Shown here one piece after another: positions 51,976 to 59,474 of a DNA stretch of 64,000 bases. The notes beneath the pieces are model-generated. The model saw nothing but the letters and a program-made list of their open reading frames with translations. It did no database searches and was not told the DNA's origin. The stretch is taken from positions 55,545 through 119,544 of the forward strand of contig PWMF01000034.1 of the NCBI GenBank assembly GCA_003559215.1, written 5' to 3'. The position numbers and the translations under genes were made by a program. The stretch's first letter is position 1; each line of letters opens with the position of its first letter. The stretch is from Natrialbaceae archaeon. Lineage in GTDB: Archaea; Halobacteriota; Halobacteria; Halobacteriales; Natrialbaceae.

Positions 51976-54251
51976 CTGTAACACACCTGTCCCATGACGT
52001 GTCTGCTGGTCAGTTCGGCCGACGCCTCGGAGTAGTCGAACTGCTCGACCATCGTCTCGATCGTGCGTTCCTTGACGGTCTCCGTCTCCGTGCCGCCGGG
52101 CGGATCGTCCCACTGTCGGGGGTCGAAGTCCTCGAACGTTCGCTCGACGTCGTCCCAGTCGTGGCTCTCCAGGACCGACTTGATCACCGGAATCGCCGTG
52201 AGGTCGACGTCCTGGACCGAGAAGTCCTCGTCGCGGTGCTCCCACGCGTGGCGGTTCAGCGACGTGATCACCTTCTCGCGTCGGAAGTTCCGGACGCTCT
52301 CCCTGGGGAGGTTGCCCTCGTACTCGGCCTCCGAGAAGCGCCCGAGGTGTTCGACCTCGAACAGCTTCATCTTCAGCGGGTCGGGCTCGACGCGCTCGCC
52401 CCGGTCGTTGTACAGCGGCTCGTCGGTCTCCCAGGCGTAGACGTGTTCGACGTACTCGGCGACAGTCTCCTCGTCGACGCGTTTCTCGTGCATGATCGCC
52501 TCGATGACGTCCGACTCCTGCTGGTCGAAGACGTAGTTCTTCACCGGAACGACCCGGTTCTCGAACTCCGAGCGCTCGCCCGTCGAGAACACCGGCGCCT
52601 CGGAGAGCCCCTCGGCCATCGCGTTCAGCACGTCGCGTGGCATGACGACGTCCTCGACCGGCAGCTCCGAGTGGCGGCGATCCCGGTCGGTCTGGAGTAA
52701 CTCGGCAAGGGTGTCCCGCGTGTAAGTAACGGGGATGCCGCCGTCGCCGTCGCGACCGTCGCCGTCGAAGTCGAACTCCTCCTTGTCGCGACGGCTGTCG
52801 CCCTCCTGGAGGTAGCCCTGGTCGTAGATCATCGCCTTGTCGACGAGATCCAGCCCGTTGGGGAGATCCTCCTGGTCGAGCCGGGTGACGACCGCGTACA
52901 GCGCCGCGGCCTCGAGCGCGTGGGGGGCGAACTCCTGGCGGCTCGGCTCGCCCTCACGATCCTTGACCGTCACCGTCACCGGCTCGCGGATGCGGTCGGC
53001 GAGGTCGAGGTAGTGGTCGGCCTCCCAGACCGACGTCTCGTTGGTGAGCTCCCGGCGGATGAGCTCGGTCTCGAGGCTCAGATTCGTCAAGTAGCCGAAC
53101 TGGTGGCGGTCGAGCCGGCGCTTGAGCGCCTTCAGCGGGTCCATCCCGTTGCGGTCGGAGTGCTGATTCAGCTGTGCCTCGAGGTCGGGGTTCGAGATGA
53201 TCAGCATCTGCGTATCGATATCCATCCCGATCCCCTGGTCGAGTTTCACCGACTGTTCGTCGGGAACGTTCAACAGCTTCTGGAGCAGGTCGGCGTGCTG
53301 GGCCGCGTCCTCGACGATCGCGAGGACGCCGTTGCCCTGCGAGAGCACGCCGTCGTAGCTGAACGCCTGGGGGTTCTTCCGGCCCCGCGAGTCGAGTTCC
53401 TGGAGCATTCCATGCATCCACGAGCCGACGAGACGCTCCTTGGGCCGGCCGTCGTCCTCGCTGTGGAGGACGCCGACGCCCTGGCCGATGTCGACGACGT
53501 AGTTTTTCACCCGAAGGTGCTGGTCGTCGGTGATTGCCGAGAACAGCGCCTCCTTCCCCTCGCGGCGGTAGTGCTCCTCGAGGTAGCCGTACGCCTCCCG
53601 GGAAAAGGGGTCAAGCGCGGCGTCGGCCCGAACCGGAACGTGGTCCTCGAGGTCAGCGTTCAGTTCCTCGAGCAGCTCCTCCCGAACCGCGTCGGGGAAG
53701 ACCGACAGCGGATGGGTCTGAACCGGGCTCTCGTACCAGTGGACGTCGTCGACGGTCGTCGGATCCGCGCCGTAGCTCAGCCCTCGCTCCTCGACGTCGG
53801 CCGTCGTGATGTTCCACTCGACGGTGTACCGGCGCCCCTCGGGGGTCTTCGAGTACTCGCGCAGCCCGTTGACCAGACAGCGCTTGAGTTCGGACTTGCC
53901 CGTCGCCGTGGGCCCCTCGAACCAGATGATCTTCTCGTCTTTCGCCCGCCCCGCGGCGATCGACCTGAGATCGTCGACGAACCGGTTGAGCACCTCGGTG
54001 TTGCCCAGAATCGCGTGCTCACCGTCGTTGTGCGGATCGTCGAAGAACCGGTAGCGATCCTTCTCCTCGCCCTCCTCGACCACGGTGCGGGTCCCGGCCG
54101 CTTCGATCGCCTCGAGCAGGTACTTCGAGGCGTGGGAGGCGATCGTCGGGTTCTCGAACACCCGGTCGACGTAGGTCGCGAGGCTCATCGGCTCCTCGTA
54201 GGTCTCCTCGAGGGTGCGGTCGGCCTCGCTGACGTAGTCGCGTTCGGTCAT
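51966..54251 (-). CDS. PrkA-type AAA serine kinase, second paralogue
   Basis: 761 residues. The PrkA AAA domain has Walker [20 protein letters not shown] (near residue 115), [45 protein letters not shown] and [16 protein letters not shown]. The C-terminal region is the PrkA helical domain. It is 70 residues longer than the paralogue upstream and diverges strongly from it, mainly through an acidic insert near 515-535. It ends 10 nt inside the YeaH gene. Two PrkA genes in tandem imply a hetero-oligomer or division of labour. Confidence 0.9.
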   Translation of the reverse strand: MTERDYVSEADRTLEETYEEPMSLATYVDRVFENPTIASHASKYLLEAIEAAGTRTVVEEGEEKDRYRFFDDPHNDGEHAILGNTEVLNRFVDDLRSIAAGRAKDEKIIWFEGPTATGKSELKRCLVNGLREYSKTPEGRRYTVEWNITTADVEERGLSYGADPTTVDDVHWYESPVQTHPLSVFPDAVREELLEELNADLEDHVPVRADAALDPFSREAYGYLEEHYRREGKEALFSAITDDQHLRVKNYVVDIGQGVGVLHSEDDGRPKERLVGSWMHGMLQELDSRGRKNPQAFSYDGVLSQGNGVLAIVEDAAQHADLLQKLLNVPDEQSVKLDQGIGMDIDTQMLIISNPDLEAQLNQHSDRNGMDPLKALKRRLDRHQFGYLTNLSLETELIRRELTNETSVWEADHYLDLADRIREPVTVTVKDREGEPSRQEFAPHALEAAALYAVVTRLDQEDLPNGLDLVDKAMIYDQGYLQEGDSRRDKEEFDFDGDGRDGDGGIPVTYTRDTLAELLQTDRDRRHSELPVEDVVMPRDVLNAMAEGLSEAPVFSTGERSEFENRVVPVKNYVFDQQESDVIEAIMHEKRVDEETVAEYVEHVYAWETDEPLYNDRGERVEPDPLKMKLFEVEHLGRFSEAEYEGNLPRESVRNFRREKVITSLNRHAWEHRDEDFSVQDVDLTAIPVIKSVLESHDWDDVERTFEDFDPRQWDDPPGGTETETVKERTIETMVEQFDYSEASAELTSRHVMGQVCYRWD

Positions 54252-54252
54252 G

Positions 54253-56325
54253 TTAGTCTTCCATCTCGGCTTTGGCGACCTCCGCGCCGGCGAACTCGAG
54301 CACTTCCTTGGCCCCCTCCTCGGAGTAGCCCTGTTCGATCAGCGCGTCGATCCACGACGAGCGCTCGTCGTCGTCGAACTCGTTGGCGCTCACCAGCGCC
54401 GAGAAGTTGATGTTGTGCTTCTTGTCCTCCCAGAGCTTGCGCTCCAAGGCGCGGCGCAGTCGCTCGTTGTCCTGGGGGTTGAACGCCTCGCCCTCGCGAG
54501 CCCGGCGGGAGACCCAGTTCGAGACCTCCTGACGGAACGACTCCTTACGGTCCTCCGGGATGTCGAGTTTCTCTTCGACCGACCGCAGGAACGTCTCGTC
54601 GGGCTCCTGCTCGCGGCCCGTGAGCTCGTCCTCGATCGTGTCGTCGTCGATGTAGGCCATCACGTGGTCCATATACTTCTCGCCCTGGCGCTGGATCTCG
54701 TCGATGTCGTACGCGAGGGCGTGGCGGACGTCCTCGATGGCCCGCTCGCGGTACTCCTCGCGGACCGTCTCGAGGTAGCGGTAGTACTTCTCGAAGTTGT
54801 CCTCCGGGATGGAGCCGTGGTGCTCGAGGTTCTCCTCGAAGAAGTTGAACACCGTCAGCGGCGAGAGGAACCCGCGCGAGCGGTGTTTCGAGTCCATGAT
54901 CGCCTCGGCAATTTCGTCGCCGATGAAACGTGGCGAGACCCCGACCATCCCCTCGCCGATCTCGGCCTTCTCGGCGGCCTCTTCGCGAAGCTTCTTCGTG
55001 TCGATATCGTCGCCTTCGTCGATCTCGCCGTTGTACGCCTTGGCCTTCGAGAGCAGATCGACGGTTTCGGTGTCGGGCTCCTCGATCCGCGTGAGCACGC
55101 CGAACAGCCCCGCCATCTCGAGGGTGTGGGGCTCGACGTTGATGTCGGGGACGTCGGCGTTGTTCAACATCTTGTCGTAGATGAGCGACTCGTCCTCGTA
55201 GGAGAGGACGTACGGGAAGTCGATCCGCTTAGTGCGGTCGTTGAACGCTTCCATCTTCTCGTCGCCCTTCTTGTCCTTGTACTCGGGCATGTTCGTCCGC
55301 CCGACGATCACCTGGTCGATGTCGATCCGCGGGTTGCTCTTGGGTTTGATCGTCTGCTCCTGGGTCGCGTGCAGGAAGTCGTAGAGGAACTCCCGCTGGA
55401 GCTTCAACAGCTCCTCGCCGGAGAACACGCCGCGGTTGGCGTTACAGAAGGCCCCGGAGTAGTCGAACGCGCGCGGATCCGATTCGCCGTAGATGGCGAT
55501 CTTCGAGTAGTTGACGTCGCCCGTAAGTTCGGTCTCGTCCTGGTTCTTCTTGTCCCTGGGTTCGAACGTCTCGAGACACTGGCGTTTGTTCTCGTCTGCG
55601 ACGAGGCGGATGACCTCGACGTGGTTCTCGAGGACCTGCTGGAGGTCGTCCTCGTAGTAGGCGAGCAGCCTGTCCATGTAGAACTCGCTCTCGGGATCCA
55701 GCGCCTGCTCGTTCTGGATCGTGTAAGGCGCGTCGAGCACCTCGTTCAAGTCGTCGATCACGCGCTGGCGCTGCTCTAGAGGTAGCAGGACCAGCGGATC
55801 CTGGTTCATCGGCGAGCGGACCACGTCATCGGCCGGATCCTGGTCCTGGATGACGTCACAGAGGTTCGTCCAGCGGAACGTGTACATCCGTCCCTCCTCG
55901 CGGAGCGTGTAGTCCTCGAAGTACTTGCGCACCTGTTTGTCGAAGTGGGACTTTCCGGACCCGACCGGGCCGAGCAGGAGCTTGATCCGTCGTTCCGGGC
56001 CGAGCCTGCGAGCGCCCGATTTCACCTTGTTGACGAACTCGTGGATCGACTGGTGGATCACCTTCCCGTAGAAGGTGTTCTCGCCGTCGCCCAGCGGATC
56101 CTCGGAGGCGAGTTCGTACTCGACGACCCCTTCGGTTTCGTCGTAGGTCGTTCCATAGTAATCGAACATGTCCGCCACCCGCTGGTGGGCGTTGCGGGTG
56201 ATCTTCGGGTCCTCGTAACACTCCTCGAGGTACCAGTCGAAGGACTTGGTCTCCCGCAGGTCCGCGGGCATCGATTCCTTGTAATCCGTACTGAGTTTCT
56301 CGAGCGTCTCGATGTCACCGTTCAT
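54253..56325 (-). CDS. prkA: PrkA-type AAA serine kinase, first paralogue
   Basis: 690 residues from ATG 56323-56325 (MNGDIETLEKLSTDYKE); an upstream extension to 56529 has no family character. The N-terminus ETKSFDWYLEECYEDPKITRNAHQRVADMFDYYG is typical of PrkA, Walker A is LLGPVGSGKSHFDKQ (near 115), followed by GRMYTFRW and ANRGVFSGEELLKLQREFLYDFLHATQ. The C-terminal PrkA domain spans about 430-660. It leads the operon prkA-prkA-yeaH-spoVR and is separated from the next gene by 1 nt. Probably a stress-linked protein kinase or AAA protease-like factor. Confidence 0.92.
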   Translation of the reverse strand: MNGDIETLEKLSTDYKESMPADLRETKSFDWYLEECYEDPKITRNAHQRVADMFDYYGTTYDETEGVVEYELASEDPLGDGENTFYGKVIHQSIHEFVNKVKSGARRLGPERRIKLLLGPVGSGKSHFDKQVRKYFEDYTLREEGRMYTFRWTNLCDVIQDQDPADDVVRSPMNQDPLVLLPLEQRQRVIDDLNEVLDAPYTIQNEQALDPESEFYMDRLLAYYEDDLQQVLENHVEVIRLVADENKRQCLETFEPRDKKNQDETELTGDVNYSKIAIYGESDPRAFDYSGAFCNANRGVFSGEELLKLQREFLYDFLHATQEQTIKPKSNPRIDIDQVIVGRTNMPEYKDKKGDEKMEAFNDRTKRIDFPYVLSYEDESLIYDKMLNNADVPDINVEPHTLEMAGLFGVLTRIEEPDTETVDLLSKAKAYNGEIDEGDDIDTKKLREEAAEKAEIGEGMVGVSPRFIGDEIAEAIMDSKHRSRGFLSPLTVFNFFEENLEHHGSIPEDNFEKYYRYLETVREEYRERAIEDVRHALAYDIDEIQRQGEKYMDHVMAYIDDDTIEDELTGREQEPDETFLRSVEEKLDIPEDRKESFRQEVSNWVSRRAREGEAFNPQDNERLRRALERKLWEDKKHNINFSALVSANEFDDDERSSWIDALIEQGYSEEGAKEVLEFAGAEVAKAEMED

Positions 56326-56890
56326 GGTATCATTGCCAGTTTCGGTCTCCCCCGTCGTATCGGAACGTCGCTCGACCGGCCTGACCCGTCGCGCGGCCGG
56401 ACCGTTGCGATCCGTCGTCTCGGACGACTCGACACGAACGCCGTGTCCGGCGTGCGCCGCGGACCGCTCGCGGGGCGTGCGAACCGGCGTGGGCGGCATC
56501 GTGTCGTGCCATATGTGATCGAGTACCACTTCAGTCGCCGAGAGCCGGGGTACCGGGCTCGGTCGACGGTTGCGCCGGGGACGGGCGCGAAGTGGATCGG
56601 TCCGGCGAACGGATACCGATAGTATTTAATGAGTGAGTAATCCATATACTTAAAGTTAGCCCCAAAAGGTATTTACCAGTACATAATTTCATTCGGTGGA
56701 CATGGGAATATAGTGGGTTGGGTAGGTTTCGCATACCACGAAAAGGGCCAACAGATATAAGCCGTCTGCTTGCAGCACACGGAACTGCCGGTGCGCGGCG
56801 TTCGAGCAGTTAAATACGTTGCCGAACCGGACGATCAGCGTCCGTTCGGCGGACGACGCCCATTTAGGATGGCCACACCTACAGTCGCCC
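56326..56890. promoter_or_regulatory. 565-bp divergent region upstream of prkA
   Basis: The first 300 nt are GC-rich with no supported gene on either strand. From about 56625 to 56720 the sequence is AT-rich, with TTTAATGAGTGAGTAATCC and TACATAATTTC, and could hold the prkA promoter with a leader of about 300 nt. GTTAAATACG at 56811-56820 is a TATA-like element for the rightward DUF5820-like gene (ATG 56891). A leader that long before an operon of stress genes is unusual in haloarchaea. Confidence 0.45.
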
Positions 56891-57301
56891 ATGAGCGACC
56901 TCGAGTCCCTCCCCGAGGCCTGGGAGGTCTGGTCGGCCGAAGACGACGGACGAGTCGTGCTCGCGTACCGACCGGACGTCTTCGACGGCGAGGAGTTCCC
57001 GGCGGCCTGTCTGCCGACGCTGTACCTGACTCACGGAAAACGGACGCGCAGACCCGGCACTAACCCCACCGACCGAACGCTCGAGCAGGACTGGTTCGTC
57101 ACCTTCTACCTCGAGCCGGACGTCTCGCTGAACGAGACGAACCGGTTCGAGACGCGCGCCGAGGGGCTCGAGCGGACCGTGGAACTCGCCCGGCAGTTCG
57201 ACGACGGCGAGATCGACTACCGGGCGCTGTACCAGGTTCCGCGCGAGGAGTACTTCGATCGGCTCGACAACCTCATTGGATCGGACGCGGCGGAGTCGTG
57301 A
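56891..57301 (+). CDS. DUF5820-like haloarchaeal protein, 136 aa
   Basis: From ATG 56891: MSDLESLPEAWEVWSAEDDG, then VLAYRPDVFDGEEFPAACLPTLYLTHG, DWFVTFYLEPDVSL and a helical C-terminus LERTVELARQFDDGEIDYRALYQVPREEYFDRLDNL. Soluble and acidic. I recognise it as the short haloarchaeal family annotated DUF5820, whose function is unknown. An upstream in-frame region to 56819 is less likely coding. Confidence 0.8.
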   Translation: MSDLESLPEAWEVWSAEDDGRVVLAYRPDVFDGEEFPAACLPTLYLTHGKRTRRPGTNPTDRTLEQDWFVTFYLEPDVSLNETNRFETRAEGLERTVELARQFDDGEIDYRALYQVPREEYFDRLDNLIGSDAAES

Positions 57302-57675
57302 GTCCGAGTTCGTCGAGTCGTTACGCAGAGAGTGCGAACGGAACACTGCGGAACGTGCCGAGCATCCGCGAGTAGCGCGGAACGTTCCGTTCCGCGGACC
57401 GTTCGCGCGGCTACGCCGCGCGAAGACGAAACGAGCGGTTCTGATTAGCAGTCAGAACGCAACGCGTTCTGACGACACCAACGGGTTTTGCCCAGCGCGG
57501 GACCAACGGTCCCGCGAGCCGTGCGAACGGGCGCTTCGCGCCCATGAGCAGAGGGGGTTGAAGCTGGCGTCGCAGACGCCAGCCGATGCCCCCGGTAAAA
57601 GGGGTTGCTGTACCGATCACTTCGACCGGACCGCGGGACGTGAGGCTTAACCGCCGTCCGCGACTACCGGTCCGT
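57302..57675. other. 374-bp intergenic region holding the hairpin row
   Basis: No gene is supported in either direction between the DUF5820-like stop and the UPF0179 start. The hairpins occupy 57376-57604. The last 70 nt contain TAACCGCCGTCCGCGACTACC before the UPF0179 ATG and should include its promoter. Confidence 0.5.
57376..57604. repeat. Row of six perfect hairpins with 3-nt loops (plus two weaker ones)
   Basis: Stems and loops: CGCGGAACG-ttc (57376-57396), CGCGCGGC-tac (57404-57422), GTCAGAACGC-aac (57451-57473), CGCGGGACC-aac (57496-57516), GGGCGC-ttc (57529-57543), GCTGGCGTC-gca (57563-57583). All stems are perfect and each loop is exactly 3 nt. GTTCTGA at 57438-57444 can alternatively pair with TCAGAAC at 57452-57458, competing with the third hairpin. 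CCCC (57590-57593) and GGGG (57601-57604) form a last weak stem. The sequences differ from one another, so it is not a CRISPR or tandem repeat. Confidence 0.85.
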
Positions 57676-58122
57676 ATGTCGACCGTTACGCTCATCGGCT
57701 CCCGTCTAGCCGAGCCGGGAACCGAGTTCGTCTACCACGGCGAGGCCGATGGCTGTGCGGGCTGTCCGTACCGTAGCCAGTGTCTCAACCTCTCGCCCGA
57801 TACGAAGTACCGCGTCACCTCGGTCCGAGAGAACGCCCAGACCCTCGAGTGTGCCATGCACGACGGCGGCGTCCGGGCGGTCGAGGTCGAACCCGTTCCG
57901 GTCCGGGCGAACATCACCACGAAGGGCGCCTTCGCTGGCAGCAAGGCGAGCCTCCAGGGCCCCTGTCCGTACGTCGAGTGTCCGAGCCACGAGTACTGCG
58001 AACCCGACGGCGTCGAGTTCGACGAGGAGTACCGCATTCGGAAGATCGTCGGCGATCCGCCACACGACGTCTGTCACCTGGATCGCTCGCTCCAGCTGGT
58101 CGAACTCGAAACGAACGACTGA
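57676..58122 (+). CDS. UPF0179-family cysteine-rich protein
   Basis: 148 residues from ATG 57676 (MSTVTLIGSRLAEPGTEF). Eight cysteines are arranged CAGCPYRSQC, LECAM, CPYVECPSHEYC and DVCHLD, typical of this archaeal family and suggestive of Fe-S or Zn binding. Function unknown. The upstream frame to 57586 overlaps the hairpins and is rejected. Confidence 0.88.
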   Translation: MSTVTLIGSRLAEPGTEFVYHGEADGCAGCPYRSQCLNLSPDTKYRVTSVRENAQTLECAMHDGGVRAVEVEPVPVRANITTKGAFAGSKASLQGPCPYVECPSHEYCEPDGVEFDEEYRIRKIVGDPPHDVCHLDRSLQLVELETND

Positions 58123-58183
58123 GCGGTGGGACGAGTTCGGTTCGCTGGTAAGACAGATAGCCGAACGGTTCTAGCGAGGCGGT

Positions 58184-58486
58184 ATGTCGCTCAGCAGGCG
58201 GACTGCCCTTCTCGCCGGCGCCGGCGGCCTCGGCTATCGGCACCGCCGCCGGCTTCGGAGGCGATCCGATCTGGATCCGATCGAGCGCGCGCTCGAAACC
58301 GAACCGCCGACCGTCGACCCGGCTCCTCCCGTCTCGCTCGAGCACCTCGAGGTGCTTCCAGCGGGCGTAAACGAGTTGTCGAACGACGAGTGGAACGCGG
58401 CCGTCGAATTGGCGTGGCTGTACTACCGGGAGGCGGCGGCGTTCGCCGACGCGATCCCGGATACGTTGGCGCACGTGACGGAGTGA
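58184..58486 (+). pseudogene. Tat-exported protein gene damaged by two compensating frameshifts
   Basis: ATG 58184 starts MSLSRRTALLAGAGGL, a Tat-type signal. The frame then reads GYRHRRRLRRRSD, an absurd basic stretch, where a +1 frame gives AIGTAAGFGGDP, a normal hydrophobic and Gly-rich signal end. The original frame resumes at LDPIERALETEPPTVDPAPPVSLEHLEVL. Thus one indel near 58232 and another near 58270 cancel out. The result keeps a 100-residue frame with a broken signal. Alternatively a sequencing error pair. Function unknown. Confidence 0.65.
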
Positions 58487-58512
58487 TCGCTGCCGAAGAA
58501 CCGGCGACGTCG

Positions 58513-58872
58513 CTATCCGTCGACCTCGAGCGCCTCGCCCTCGAGCCAGCTGTCGGCCCAGCAGGAGATCTCCTCGAAGACCGGCTCGAGGGACTCCCCT
58601 TTCTCGGTGAGGCTGTAGTAGGTCGCGATGGGGGCGTCCTCCTCGAGGCGGCGTTCGACGAACCCCATCTCGCCGAGGTCGTCGAGCACCCGTGAGAGGG
58701 TGCGGGCGTTGGCACCTGTCTCGCGTTTGAGCTCGTTGAAGCGGAGTTCACCCTCGAGTAGCGTGTGGAGGACGGCGAGTCGCCACTGGGAGCCGATCTG
58801 TTCGATAGATTCGACGACCGGGCAGGCCTCGTCCTGTTGCTCGCTCGGGTCGCGAGATTGCGGGGTTGCCAT
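58513..58872 (-). CDS. HxlR-family transcriptional regulator
   Basis: 119 residues from ATG 58870-58872; the frame upstream to 58944 is rejected as HxlR proteins begin just before the Cys. CPVVESIEQIGSQWRLAVLHTL, RFNELKRETGANARTLSRVLDDL and a wing GFVERRLEEDAPIATYYSLTEKGESL are the HxlR winged helix. The conserved N-terminal Cys17 may be redox-sensitive. It could regulate the divergent or neighbouring SRPBCC/acylase genes. Confidence 0.88.
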   Translation of the reverse strand: MATPQSRDPSEQQDEACPVVESIEQIGSQWRLAVLHTLLEGELRFNELKRETGANARTLSRVLDDLGEMGFVERRLEEDAPIATYYSLTEKGESLEPVFEEISCWADSWLEGEALEVDG

Positions 58873-58948
58873 TGCCCGACCGTAGGAGGGCCCGTCGTAT
58901 AGCAGTTCGGATCCGAACCAGCTAACTGAGAGATACCGCAACACGGTG

Positions 58949-59368
58949 CTACGGCGTTCCGACTTCGTCCTCGAGCACGGCCTCGATGCGCTCGAGGGCG
59001 CGCAGACAGACGGGCACGTAGCCCGTCCCGCTCAGCGGGAGCTCGAAGACGACCCGACAACGGTCCGCACCGAGTTCGTCGACCCGATGACCGGTTGCGG
59101 AGATCCCGGCCACGCGCCACGTCCAGCGTCGGTCCGTGCAGTCGACGACCTCGAACGGCAGCCAGGCGCCGGGAATCCGCACCCTCCCTGTCGTTCCCGC
59201 TCGAACGCACGCGTCGGTCGCGTCGACCCCGCTAATCAGCGGCGACCACTCGGGCCACCGGCGGGTGTCGACGAGTAGTTCCCAGGCCGCCGCCGGCGGG
59301 GCCGCGAGGACGTGGGAGGCCTCGAGCCGACGGCCGTCCGGCGTCGACGCCAACTGGAGCCGTGTCAT
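58949..59368 (-). CDS. SRPBCC (START/Bet v1-like) family protein
   Basis: 139 residues from ATG 59366-59368 (MTRLQLASTPDGRRLEASHVL). The helix-grip pattern is AAPPAAAWELLVDTRRWPEWSPLISGV (N-terminal strand-helix with W-P-E-W), then GTTGRVRIPGAW, and a C-terminal helix GYVPVCLRALERIEAVLEDE. Such domains bind hydrophobic ligands. It is 76 nt upstream of HxlR on the same strand and divergent from the acylase. Confidence 0.82.
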   Translation of the reverse strand: MTRLQLASTPDGRRLEASHVLAAPPAAAWELLVDTRRWPEWSPLISGVDATDACVRAGTTGRVRIPGAWLPFEVVDCTDRRWTWRVAGISATGHRVDELGADRCRVVFELPLSGTGYVPVCLRALERIEAVLEDEVGTP

Positions 59369-59474
59369 ATCCGAACGACGCGAGCCAGCGACAAGGACGT
59401 TCTGCCCGGGGAACCCTTCGGGATCCGATTCGGCAACCCGTCGGCGGTGGAGTCGAGTTTCGACGCTGACAGTT

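Noticed and set aside
54253..56529. Longer N-terminus for the first PrkA (start at 56529)
   Set aside because: The extra 68 residues are Arg/Thr-rich and unlike PrkA, whereas MNGDIETLE matches the family start.
57376..57604. CRISPR array or tandem repeat
   Set aside because: The stems differ in sequence and spacing; there are no repeated units.
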